64,000 nt of DNA from an uncultured Hyphomicrobium sp. (GTDB lineage Bacteria; Pseudomonadota; Alphaproteobacteria; Rhizobiales; Hyphomicrobiaceae). The first letter of the stretch is position 1. Every line of letters begins with the position of its first letter. Under the pieces are notes generated by a model. The model was given only the letters and a program-made list of their open reading frames with translations. It did no database searches and was not told the origin of the DNA. Of the stretch, positions 25,385 to 33,822 are shown in pieces. The position numbers and the translations under genes are program-made. The DNA lies in the NCBI GenBank assembly GCA_934555825.1, contig CAKTFJ010000001.1, forward strand, positions 248,001 to 312,000. Reading direction: 5' to 3'.

Positions 25385-26967
25385 TGAGACGACGCTGCGC
25401 CGATGCCGATGCCGGTCTCCGAGCGGATGAACTGATCCTCGAATGCGGCGCGCTCCTTTTCGGCGCGGGCGCTTCTGTCGAGCTTCGAGCCGATGTAAAT
25501 GCCTAGGAAAGCGATCGTCATCGAGAAAAGGGCAGGGCTGTCATAGGGGAACAGCGCCTTCGGGAAGCCAAAGGTATTGACCCATACGGCGGGGCTCAAC
25601 AGCACCATCGTTACCGCCGACACAAGGCCCAGTAAGCCGCCGACCACGGCGCCGCGTGTCGTCGTGCCTCGCCAGAAGATGCTCATCAGCAGGACGGGGA
25701 AATTGCAGCTTGCGGCGATTGCGAACGCAAGGCCGACCATGAACGCCACGTTCTGATTTTCGAACACGTAGCCGAGGAAAATCGCGACGATGCCGATGAC
25801 GATAGCGGAGATGCGCGAGATGCGTACTTCGGTTGCTTCCGTGCTCCGTCCCTTGGCGAAGATGCTGGCGTAGAGATCGTGGCTCACGGCCGAAGCACCT
25901 GCGAGCGTCAGGCCCGCGACGACGGCCAGGATGGTTGCGAAGGCGACGGCCGAGATGAAGCCCAGGAAGAGCGAGCCGCCGATGGCTTGCGAGAGATGGA
26001 CGGCTGCCATGTTCGTGCCGCCGATCATGGCGGCCAGCGGATCGAAGCTGCCGTCGGGGCCTGCACGGAAATACGACGGGTCGCTCATCAGAAGCGTGAT
26101 GGCGCCGAAGCCGATGATGAAGGTGAGAATGTAGAAGTAGCCGATCAGGCCGGTGGCGTAGAAGACGGATTTGCGGGCTGCCTTCGCGTCCTTCACGGTG
26201 AAGAAGCGCATGAGAATGTGGGGCAGGCCGGCCGTGCCGAACATCAGCGCGAGTCCGAGCGAGATGGCTGAGATCGGATCGGATACGAGCTTGCCCGGCG
26301 AGAGAATGGCGAGACCGTCAGGGTGGATGTCGGTTGCGGCGCGAAACATTGCGTTGAGCGAAAAGCCGAAGTTGGCGAGCACCATGAAGGCCATGAACGT
26401 CGCGCCGCCAAGCAGCAGGCAGGCCTTGATGATCTGAACCCACGTTGTTGCCACCATGCCGCCGGTTGCGACGTAGGTCACCATGAGCGCGCCGACCGCC
26501 ATCACGGCGTAGAGATAGGGAAGGCCGAACAGGAGCTCGATCAGCTTTCCGGCGCCCACCATCTGCGCGATCAGATAGAACGCAACGACCGTCAGCGTGC
26601 CGACGGCGGAGAGGGTGCGAATGGGGCCGGCTTCGAGGCGATAGGCTACGACGTCGGCGAAGGTGTAACGCCCGAGGTTGCGCAGGCGCTCCGCGATCAG
26701 AAACAGCACGATGGGCCAGCCGACGAGGAAGCCTACAGAATAGAGGATGCCGTCGAAGCCGGATGCGAAGACGAGCCCCGAGATGCCGAGGAAGGACGCG
26801 GCCGACATGTAGTCGCCCGCGATGGCGAGGCCGTTCTGGGTGCCGGTGATGCCGCCGCCGGCAGCGTAGAAGTCGGATGCAGAGCGGACTCGGCTCGCGG
26901 CCCAGCGAGTGATGACGAGCGTGACCGCCACGAACATCAGAAACATCACGATGGCTGGAATGTTCAC
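25381..26967 (-). CDS. actP: cation/acetate symporter (SSS family)
   Basis: 528-residue sodium:solute symporter-type permease with about 13 membrane helices that imports acetate and possibly other short monocarboxylates. Family stretches include [40 protein letters not shown] and the [17 protein letters not shown] loop. It overlaps the upstream DUF485 gene by 4 bases, the same pairing as yjcH-actP in other bacteria. With isocitrate lyase in the same window it fits growth on acetate. Methylamine-linked or pyruvate-type SSS permeases are alternatives, but the match to ActP is good. Confidence 0.93.
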   Translation of the reverse strand: MNIPAIVMFLMFVAVTLVITRWAASRVRSASDFYAAGGGITGTQNGLAIAGDYMSAASFLGISGLVFASGFDGILYSVGFLVGWPIVLFLIAERLRNLGRYTFADVVAYRLEAGPIRTLSAVGTLTVVAFYLIAQMVGAGKLIELLFGLPYLYAVMAVGALMVTYVATGGMVATTWVQIIKACLLLGGATFMAFMVLANFGFSLNAMFRAATDIHPDGLAILSPGKLVSDPISAISLGLALMFGTAGLPHILMRFFTVKDAKAARKSVFYATGLIGYFYILTFIIGFGAITLLMSDPSYFRAGPDGSFDPLAAMIGGTNMAAVHLSQAIGGSLFLGFISAVAFATILAVVAGLTLAGASAVSHDLYASIFAKGRSTEATEVRISRISAIVIGIVAIFLGYVFENQNVAFMVGLAFAIAASCNFPVLLMSIFWRGTTTRGAVVGGLLGLVSAVTMVLLSPAVWVNTFGFPKALFPYDSPALFSMTIAFLGIYIGSKLDRSARAEKERAAFEDQFIRSETGIGIGAASSH

Positions 26968-27281
26968 GAAGCGGCCCTCGCGACGATGGCGTCGATCTTG
27001 GCGTCGAATTCGTTGTTGGCGCGGCGCACGTAAAGCCCGGTAAGCGCGACCGCCAACATGATGGTGCCGACGCCGGCGACGATGCCGACCGTCATGGTGC
27101 CGTCTCCGATGGGACGGCCGAGCAAGTCCGGAGCAAAGGCGACGAGGAGGATGAAGCCGAAGTAGATGGCCAATGTCAGGGCAGAGAGTGTCCAGGCCAG
27201 CCGCGCGCGTTTTTTTACGACGGGTAAGAATTCAGGGTCGCGCTTGACCTTCTCGATCATCGCGACGGTATCCGATGGCAT
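26964..27281 (-). CDS. DUF485 membrane protein (YjcH-like), partner of ActP
   Basis: 105 residues with two membrane helices ([24 protein letters not shown] and [30 protein letters not shown]). The pattern [17 protein letters not shown] before helix 1 and [10 protein letters not shown] after helix 2 is typical of DUF485. Such proteins are encoded directly upstream of SSS acetate permeases; the exact role is unknown, with stabilisation of the permease usually assumed. The ATG start gives a 4-base overlap with actP at its 3' end. Confidence 0.92.
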   Translation of the reverse strand: MPSDTVAMIEKVKRDPEFLPVVKKRARLAWTLSALTLAIYFGFILLVAFAPDLLGRPIGDGTMTVGIVAGVGTIMLAVALTGLYVRRANNEFDAKIDAIVARAAS

Positions 27282-27476
27282 CTGGACCGATCCCCCCGAT
27301 TGGCAGCCTTGCCGGTCAACCGGTGGCTCTCACCTCTTCGTTGGATGGAAGATTAGCGGATTGGAGCCTGAGCGAAAGCTGTTCATTGGGAGCGCATCCC
27401 AAGAAATGTCCGCGCGCGCCTGGCTGGTCACGCAAGTCGCGCTCCAGTTTTCACATGCGACCCATGCTGGGAATTT

Positions 27477-27550
27477 TGGAGGCCACGGCCGGAATCGAAC
27501 CGGCGTATACGGATTTGCAGTCCGCTGCGTCACCACTCCGCCACGTGGCC
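27477..27550 (-). tRNA. tRNA-Cys (anticodon GCA), CCA encoded
   Basis: On the minus strand the acceptor is GGCCACG/CGTGGCC with discriminator T and encoded CCA. The anticodon loop is CTGCAAA (GCA) and the T arm contains GGTTCGATTCC. It is a complete cloverleaf, with no integrase on either side. Confidence 0.95.
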
Positions 27551-27715
27551 TCTCGATGGACGTCGGCAAAAGGAGGTGGTGGGCTCCTTTCATGTCCGGT
27601 TGCGCGTTGAACGAAGCGACCAGAAGATCTTCCCGTCTCAGCGCCGCACGCATCTATCATATAGACAAAGGCTAGGACAAGCTCAGGTTTATCCGGACGG
27701 CAAGGGTAGGCTATC

Positions 27716-28126
27716 GTGGACGGGAAATCGACGAACCGGGCTGCAGGGCCGTGGCGGGAGAAGCTGGAGGATGCGGCCCGGCGCGCCAAACGCGATGGCG
27801 TGGCGCTTTATCTGGCGGCCCGCGATCCACGTGTGTCCTGGGCGGTCAAGGCGTTCGCGGTGCTGGTTGCCGCCTATGTCCTTTCACCCATCGATCTCAT
27901 TCCCGACTTTATCCCCGTCCTGGGGCTGCTCGACGAACTCATCCTCCTGCCGCTCGCCGTGCTCTTGATCGCGCGCCTTATCGATCCCACGCTGATGGCC
28001 GAGTTCAGAGCCGAGGCGGAGACGCTGGCCGATCGGCCTCGCAGCCGCCTCGGGATCTTGGTGGTGGCGATCATCTGGAGTGCGGTGGCGCTTCTCGTTT
28101 GCTGGGCGCTTTGGCCCAGAGGATAG
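27716..28126 (+). CDS. YkvA family protein (DUF1232)
   Basis: 136 residues from GTG 27716. The diagnostic segment YVLSPIDLIPDFIPVLGLLDELILLPLAVLL (about residues 56-86) identifies DUF1232, a small membrane-associated family of unknown function. A second hydrophobic helix closes the protein (LGILVVAIIWSAVALLVCWALW). It stands alone between tRNA-Cys and the methyltransferase gene. Confidence 0.88.
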   Translation: MDGKSTNRAAGPWREKLEDAARRAKRDGVALYLAARDPRVSWAVKAFAVLVAAYVLSPIDLIPDFIPVLGLLDELILLPLAVLLIARLIDPTLMAEFRAEAETLADRPRSRLGILVVAIIWSAVALLVCWALWPRG

Positions 28127-28229
28127 GGCAGGCGCGGCGTCGCGCGCTGTGGCCGTGGGCTGCAACTTCGCATATGTTCGCCTCGATCGCGCCGGATGGG
28201 ATCTCCGGCGCACGCCTCGGAGGATCAAC

Positions 28230-28895
28230 ATGGACTACGCTGTCCCGCGCAGGAATATGGTCGAATCGCAGGTGCGGCCGAGCGATGTCACCGACCGTCG
28301 CATCATCCGCGCAATGGCGGACATCCCGCGCGAGTTTTTTGTGCCGGAGGCGTCCCGCCCGGTTGCCTACATGGATGGGCCGATTTCGCTCGGCTCGTTC
28401 TCAGAAGGCGCCTTGCGGACGATGCTAGAGCCGCGGACCTTCGCCAAACTCATTCAAGCGGCGCAGATCGAGCCGACCGCCGCTGTGCTCGATATCGGAG
28501 TTGCAACCGGCTATTCGTCCGCTGTGCTGGCTCGGCTCGGCGGCCGTGTCGTGGCACTCGAGGTCAATGCAGACCTTGCCGCTCTCGCCCGCGAGACCCT
28601 GGCCAAAATCGGTGCGGAGGGGATCGAGGTGGTGACCGGCGATCTTGCGGCCGGCTGGTCTGAGGGCGGGCCGTATGATGCGATCGTGATCGAAGGTGCG
28701 ATCGAGACGGTTCCGCCCGGGTTGCTCGATCAGCTCAAGGACGGCGGTCGACTGGTGGCGATCCAGTCGCGTCACGGCGCAGGCCGGGCAACGGTGTGGC
28801 GGCGCGATGGGAGCGTGTTCGGCACGCAAGACGTGTTCGACGCCAATAGCGAGGTTTTGCCGGGCTTTGAGCGGCCGCCTGCATTCGTCTTCTGA
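28230..28895 (+). CDS. protein-L-isoaspartate O-methyltransferase family protein
   Basis: 221 residues from ATG 28230 behind GGAGG; the longer frame from 28080 overlaps the YkvA gene and is not coding. The start DYAVPRRNMVESQVRPSDVTDRRIIRAM, the MLEPRTFAKLIQAA segment and the SAM-binding loop LDIGVATGYSSAVLARL match the Pcm-like proteins encoded upstream of tolC in Hyphomicrobiales. True repair of isoaspartyl residues is uncertain for this subgroup. Note that no pcm lies at the usual place after surE in this window. An intrinsic terminator follows. Confidence 0.85.
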   Translation: MDYAVPRRNMVESQVRPSDVTDRRIIRAMADIPREFFVPEASRPVAYMDGPISLGSFSEGALRTMLEPRTFAKLIQAAQIEPTAAVLDIGVATGYSSAVLARLGGRVVALEVNADLAALARETLAKIGAEGIEVVTGDLAAGWSEGGPYDAIVIEGAIETVPPGLLDQLKDGGRLVAIQSRHGAGRATVWRRDGSVFGTQDVFDANSEVLPGFERPPAFVF

Positions 28896-29246
28896 AAATT
28901 CCAGGCCGGCCCCTTGCAGGGGTGCGTGTATTTCCTAGCCGACGGGTGCGCAGAGGGCGGAGTTTCCGCCTCCGGCCGCCCGTCTTTCTTTTTTAATTCA
29001 ATGTGTTGCGTGAGGTCTCGGAGCGTTGCCGAGGAGGCCGCCTGGTCGTCTTAGGAATATTGTGTGTGGGAATGCTGCCACGCACTCTCGTCATGTGCCG
29101 TATGCGGCTTGTGTTGTCCTTCTTCGAATCGGATGCCTCCTCTAAAAGAGTCGGCAGTTTCTAGATTTGGGGAGAGCGCCCATCACTTGGCAGCCGGCAC
29201 ATACGACGGGCCTTGTAGGGGTGGAGCCGTCAAGGCGGGTCTTGGA
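28896..29246 (+). other. 351-bp intergenic region before the tolC-like gene
   Basis: Contains the terminator of the methyltransferase gene in its first 100 bases. The remainder presumably holds the promoter of the tolC-like gene; I see no convincing -35/-10 pair. The open frame upstream of ATG 29247 is Cys-rich and unlike a signal peptide. Confidence 0.4.
28941..28994 (+). terminator. probable intrinsic terminator after the Pcm-like gene
   Basis: GACGGG pairs with CCCGTC across a GC-rich arm that holds a second small hairpin (GGCGG/CCGCC). It is followed by TTTCTTTTTT, beginning 45 bases after the stop codon. Confidence 0.7.
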
Positions 29247-30704
29247 ATGACATCAGTGCAAGTCAAACCGAGTTTTCGGCTGGGGGCTCTTGTTGCTCTT
29301 GTGGCCGCAATTGGCGTTGGGCTGTCTCCCGGCGATGCCGCGCGTGCAGAAACGCTGAACGAGGCGCTTGCCTCCGCCTACCAGTACAATCCCCGCCTTG
29401 ATGCCGAGCGCGCCCGCCTGAGGGCCACGGACGAAGAAGTGACGCGGGCTCGGTCGGGTTTCCGGCCAAGGATCACGGGTAGCGCAGACATTAACTGGCA
29501 GCATAACCGCACCCGTACGGTTGGGGTTCCGGGAAGCACGCACAACGACTTCAGTCCGAAGGGCTATGGGGTCGATTTCGTGCAGCCCATCTTCAGCGGT
29601 TTCCGCGTCATCAACGCGGTCAACGAGTCGGAAGCGAACGTGCGCGCCGCGCGAGAAACGCTGCGTGGCGTGGAGCAGCTCGTGCTGCTCGAGGCGGTGA
29701 CGGCTTTCATGGACGTCGTGCGCGATCAGGCCATCGTTCGGCTCCGCGAGAACAACGTCAACGTGTTGACTCGCGAGTTGCGCGCCACCGAAGACCGTTT
29801 CGGCGTGGGTGAGGTCACCCGCACCGACGTCGCACAAGCGCAGGCGCGCCGCGCGGGTGCCGTTTCGGCGCTCGATCTCGCGAAGGCAAATCTGCAGACG
29901 AGCCGGGGATCTTACGAGCGCGTCATTGGGCACGCGCCGAACAATCTCGTCGAGCCCAACGGATACCAGCACGCCATTCCGGGCTCTCTCCAGGAAGCGA
30001 TCGATATCGGAACGCATGAAAATCCGGTGGTCGTGGGTGCGCTTTACCTCGAACAGGCCGCGCGGTTCGGCGTCGACCGAATTCGGGGCGAGCTTCTGCC
30101 GACGGTACAGCTCGAAGCCTTCTATCAGGATCGTTTCGATACCTCGCCGATCACGCGCGAATCCGAAACTGCTGCTGTCACAGGCCGCTTGACGGTGCCG
30201 ATCTACGAGGGCGGCGAGGTTTACGCCCGCGTTCGTCAGCAGAAGCATATTCACGTCAGCCGGCTGCAGGAAATCGAGCAGGCGAGGAGCGAAGCGGAAG
30301 CGGAAGTGGTGGCCACTTGGTCGCAGCTTCTTGCAGCGCGGGCGCAGGTCGAATCCGATCAGTCGCAGGTGGAGGCCAACACCACGGCACTCACGGGTGT
30401 TCGTGAGGAAGAGCGCGTCGGTCAGCGCACACTTCTCGACGTGCTTAACGCCGAGGTCGAGCTTTTGAACTCCCAGGTGCAGCTCGTCTCCACGCGGCGC
30501 AACGTTGTGGTGTCGAGCTACGCCGTTCTCTCCGCGCTGGGCCGCCTGGACGCAATAAATCTTGGCTTTACTTCGGTCGCCTACGATCCTGAAGCGCATT
30601 ATCAAGAAGTGCGCCGTAAGCCTTGGGGCACCTCGATTACTCACTCCGACGGTCGGACGGAGGAGCTGTCCGGCGAGGCCGATTGGGCGGCCGGCGTAAA
30701 ATAA
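29247..30704 (+). CDS. tolC: TolC-family outer membrane efflux protein
   Basis: 485 residues from ATG 29247 (weak GGA ribosome site). A signal peptide ends near AARAE, followed by TLNEALASAYQYNPRLDAERARLRATDEEV, the classic start of the TolC domain. There are two repeats of the long periplasmic helices, with GVGEVTRTDVAQAQARRAGA and VGQRTLLDVLNAEVELLNSQVQL as repeat signatures. It forms the trimeric outer-membrane exit duct for type I secretion and RND or ABC pumps. It could serve the RND operon at 4-9 kb, which lacks its own channel gene; that is inference. The C-terminal tail is short. Confidence 0.93.
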   Translation: MTSVQVKPSFRLGALVALVAAIGVGLSPGDAARAETLNEALASAYQYNPRLDAERARLRATDEEVTRARSGFRPRITGSADINWQHNRTRTVGVPGSTHNDFSPKGYGVDFVQPIFSGFRVINAVNESEANVRAARETLRGVEQLVLLEAVTAFMDVVRDQAIVRLRENNVNVLTRELRATEDRFGVGEVTRTDVAQAQARRAGAVSALDLAKANLQTSRGSYERVIGHAPNNLVEPNGYQHAIPGSLQEAIDIGTHENPVVVGALYLEQAARFGVDRIRGELLPTVQLEAFYQDRFDTSPITRESETAAVTGRLTVPIYEGGEVYARVRQQKHIHVSRLQEIEQARSEAEAEVVATWSQLLAARAQVESDQSQVEANTTALTGVREEERVGQRTLLDVLNAEVELLNSQVQLVSTRRNVVVSSYAVLSALGRLDAINLGFTSVAYDPEAHYQEVRRKPWGTSITHSDGRTEELSGEADWAAGVK

Positions 30705-31028
30705 ATCGCTTGAGCGATCCCGCCCGCCTGCGCTAGCTCAGAAAAATCTGCTCATCGATTTTTGTTGTCATGTGGCTTTGCCACATCGTCGCCCACTATG
30801 GTGCGTAGCGTCACCTTCGGTGGGAGTCCCACACACAACTTTGCATGAGCGGGAATGCTGCGTCGGTCGGGGCGCTTTGGTTGCTCCTCGCAAACGTCAG
30901 TTGAACGTGCTCCTCGTTGCGCGCTGCGCACGGGGCTCTGACGTCGCTGTCTGCGGCGTCCACTAAGTCGGGGGCGGTGCCTTTGCGGGTCGGTGCCGTG
31001 TGTCGTGGTGTGCGTAGGGAGTGGCGTC
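30705..31028 (+). other. 324-bp intergenic region before the first popZ-like gene
   Basis: A short hairpin AAAAATC/GATTTTT at 30742-30763, rich in T on the 3' side, may end the tolC transcript. The rest should contain the popZ promoter; no clear motif, and no TTAA-N7-TTAA site, is seen. Confidence 0.4.
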
Positions 31029-31985
31029 ATGAACATGACAGAGAAGAACGGCCAGCCGAGCATGGAAGAGATCCTTGCGTCGATCCGCAGGATCATCGCT
31101 GAGGAGCCCGCAAACCAGGCTTACGGAGATTTCCGCGGCAGCCAGCCTATCGTACTTAAAGGCGACGGCGTCCTCGACGACGCTGGCGATTTCGATCTTC
31201 CCGCGATTTTCCGTTCGTCCTCGCTGCCTGCGCCGGATCGTCCTGCGCCGCTGCTTGGCCGTTTGACGGATGCGATCCGCAATGCGACGGCAACGCCGGT
31301 CGATGGGGCGAGCAATGGCGAGGACCATGCTCACAGCAATGGGGCGAGCCAGAACGGCGCCAAGCCCGACGTGCATCAGCCATATCAGGGTTTGAGCTCG
31401 CTGCAGCCGGTCCGGACGGAAGCTTATCGCAGCGACGATGCAGTGGCGGTGAACGGTTCCGGCCACATCAACGGCGCCCACAACGGACACGCGCATGCCG
31501 CGGCGGCGCCTGTCGAACCCGTCGCCCCGGCCAATAGCGCGTCGGCGGATATTTCTGACCAGCCAAAGCGTGTCATGGCGTCGTTCAAGGACACGCATTT
31601 CATGAAGATGTCGGCGCCGGCAAGCCCGGTGCCCACGCCCGCTCCGGCAGCCGTGGCCGAGACGCCGCTTCCGGTATCCCCTGTCGCTTTCACGCCTGTT
31701 GCATCGTTCGAACCGGAGGCAGTGCCCCCGGTGATGGCTCATGTCGAAGAGATCTTGGAGGATGTGCCCGCACCGCAGGTGATCGCGATGCCGCCGCCGC
31801 CGCTGCCGGTCGCGGCAGTGCCCGCCGGGGATGCAATCGAGGGCGTGGGGTCGATCGAAGATACGACGGCGGATCTCCTGAGGCCGATGCTTCGCCAGTG
31901 GCTGGCCGACAATATGCCGCGCATGGTGGAGAAGGCGCTTCACATCGAGATTGCGGAAAGCGTCAAGCCGCTGAAAAAGCTATAG
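31029..31985 (+). CDS. PopZ-like polar organising protein (DUF2497), first copy
   Basis: 318 residues from ATG 31029 (ATG 31035 is equally possible). The short N-terminal helix PSMEEILASIRRIIAEE and the C-terminal pair of helices DTTADLLRPMLRQWLADNMPRMVEKALHIEI are the two conserved ends of the PopZ/DUF2497 family. Between them lie about 240 disordered residues rich in Ala, Pro, Asn and His (HAHSNGASQNGAK). In Caulobacter PopZ forms a condensate at the pole that anchors ParB-bound origins. A second, larger paralog follows 237 bases downstream. Its acidic content is lower than in the Caulobacter linker. Confidence 0.88.
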   Translation: MNMTEKNGQPSMEEILASIRRIIAEEPANQAYGDFRGSQPIVLKGDGVLDDAGDFDLPAIFRSSSLPAPDRPAPLLGRLTDAIRNATATPVDGASNGEDHAHSNGASQNGAKPDVHQPYQGLSSLQPVRTEAYRSDDAVAVNGSGHINGAHNGHAHAAAAPVEPVAPANSASADISDQPKRVMASFKDTHFMKMSAPASPVPTPAPAAVAETPLPVSPVAFTPVASFEPEAVPPVMAHVEEILEDVPAPQVIAMPPPPLPVAAVPAGDAIEGVGSIEDTTADLLRPMLRQWLADNMPRMVEKALHIEIAESVKPLKKL

Positions 31986-32222
31986 AATGCGTGTGGCCGG
32001 GCCTCGTGTTGCCCAAAACGCGAGCCCGCCTCGAAATCGTCGCAAGCCGGGCCGAGCATACGGCCCGGTGGAGAGCACGCATAAATCCGCCGGATCCGTT
32101 GATGCCGGGGGGGATCGGCGGTACGTGTTCCCTAGAGCGGTACGCGGAATGGCGCGTGTCGATGCTCATGCGAGAGGCTCGCATGGGGCGGCGCGCGCTT
32201 CAATCGGCTGGACAGGTGGGGT

Positions 32223-33680
32223 ATGAATAGACCGGACAAGCCGGGCGAGCTTAGCATCGACGAGATCCTGGCGTCGATCCGCCAGAACATTTCCGAGGAG
32301 CCTGACGCGCCGCAGTCCGCTCTCGATGCTGTGCCGGACACTTCGCCGCCCGTTGTTCCGAGCCACGCCGCGCCGCCCCCGCCGCCGGAAACACCGCCCT
32401 CGCTCAAGGATCGGCTGAACGGCACGTTCAGCAGCGTGGCTGCTGGCGCAACCGCAGGGGCTGCGGGTACGAACGGGGCCAAACGTCCGCTGCCTTTCGA
32501 TCAAGATCTTGCAGATATTCTCGACGAACCCGATACGGCGAACGTCGCCAATGCGGCGCCGAAGCCGGAGACTCGTGCGGTGCCTGAGGCGGCGCCATTC
32601 GGCGGCGCGAAGCCGCTGTTGGCCGCGGCCGATGCCGTGACGGAAACAGCGTCTACCGCAGTCTCTCCCTCTCCGTCGTCTCCTTCTCTGTCGTCCGATC
32701 CCGCGCCTGAGGCGACGCTGGTTGCGCCCACGCCTTTCGGCCGTGGTTTTGCGGAGAGTGCCGCTCCGCCGCGCCCCCAGACGTTCGGGTTTCCGCCGCT
32801 CACGAAGAAGACGGGCTTTTTTCCGCCGGAGCGGTCGGAACCGGTGTTGCCCCCGGTTCGCAGCAACGATCTCGCCCAGGCTGCGGTGCCCAATCCGTCG
32901 CTTGCGGCTAAGGACCCGTCGCCGGCACCGTCCGTTGCCAGTACGAATGCCAACGCTGCCGATCGGGCTCCGCCCATCGATCCTACGACGCGCTTTCCAG
33001 ATTTCGGTTCCATTGTGCCCAGTGACGTGGTGGGACGCGGGCAGCCGACGCCCGACAGTTCGTTCGGTTCACCGCCGCGCGCCGGCAGCGGTGCCGCTGC
33101 GCATGTTGGCATGAATGGCCTTTCGCTTCGTCCGCCTCAGCTCGACACGCCGGAGCCTGCCTCCTCGCTCAATCGCGCGCCTCTTTCGCCTTCGCTCTCG
33201 ACGCCTGCATCGCCCGTCGCGCCGACCCTGGCTGCGCCGGAGCCGGTCAAGACGTCATTCGCTGCAAGGCCAGACAATGCGCCTGTTGGCGCAGAGGCGG
33301 CGGGCAAAGATGCGGCGGCGGATGCGCTCGGTGCGCTTGCGCAGGGGCTGGCGGCTTCCACCGCCAAATCGGATGCGGCTGACGTTGTCGGCGCACCGGC
33401 GATTGCGGATCGCGCCACGGTTCCTAGCGCGAGCGCTCAGGTCGCTGCGCCCGTCTCTTCCGCGCCGCCGGTTGTCACGGCTCCCGTTGCCGTACAGCCG
33501 GTTTCCGAATCCGCAGCCGCGCCTGGGCGGACGCTCGAGGATGTCGTTGCGGATATGCTGCGTCCAATGCTGCAAAAGTGGGTCGCGGAGAATATGCCCC
33601 GGATCATGGAGAAGGCGCTCCGCTCCGAGATGCAGCGCACGCTCGGTTCGGGCGGTGGCACCAAGCCGCCTGGCTCGTGA
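32223..33680 (+). CDS. PopZ-like polar organising protein (DUF2497), second copy
   Basis: 485 residues, ATG 32223 behind AGGTGGGG. The N-terminal helix is ELSIDEILASIRQNISEEP and the C-terminal helices are TLEDVVADMLRPMLQKWVAENMPRIMEKALRSEMQRTL; the ends align with the first copy while the linker does not. The linker is about 400 residues of Ala/Pro/Ser-rich low complexity with acidic residues scattered. A DUF2497 gene directly before valS is the normal arrangement in Hyphomicrobiales, so this copy is the likely ancestral popZ and the upstream one the extra. Both may mix in one polar assembly through the conserved C-terminal helices. Confidence 0.88.
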   Translation: MNRPDKPGELSIDEILASIRQNISEEPDAPQSALDAVPDTSPPVVPSHAAPPPPPETPPSLKDRLNGTFSSVAAGATAGAAGTNGAKRPLPFDQDLADILDEPDTANVANAAPKPETRAVPEAAPFGGAKPLLAAADAVTETASTAVSPSPSSPSLSSDPAPEATLVAPTPFGRGFAESAAPPRPQTFGFPPLTKKTGFFPPERSEPVLPPVRSNDLAQAAVPNPSLAAKDPSPAPSVASTNANAADRAPPIDPTTRFPDFGSIVPSDVVGRGQPTPDSSFGSPPRAGSGAAAHVGMNGLSLRPPQLDTPEPASSLNRAPLSPSLSTPASPVAPTLAAPEPVKTSFAARPDNAPVGAEAAGKDAAADALGALAQGLAASTAKSDAADVVGAPAIADRATVPSASAQVAAPVSSAPPVVTAPVAVQPVSESAAAPGRTLEDVVADMLRPMLQKWVAENMPRIMEKALRSEMQRTLGSGGGTKPPGS

Positions 33681-33822
33681 GACGCCACCGCTTCGTCGCG
33701 GCCTCTGTTCAGTTTTCCTCTCCCGCGCAATCCGCGGGCCCGGTCCCGCCGATTGACAGGCGGCGAGCGGGTTCGTAGGACGCCTGCTCCCCTTTCTTTT
33801 TCCCGTAAAGGCTCGCCGTTCC

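Noticed and set aside
32501..33114. Long antisense and +1 frames across the second popZ-like gene
   Set aside because: Low-complexity GC-rich coding gives long open frames on all strands; only the DUF2497 frame has conserved ends.
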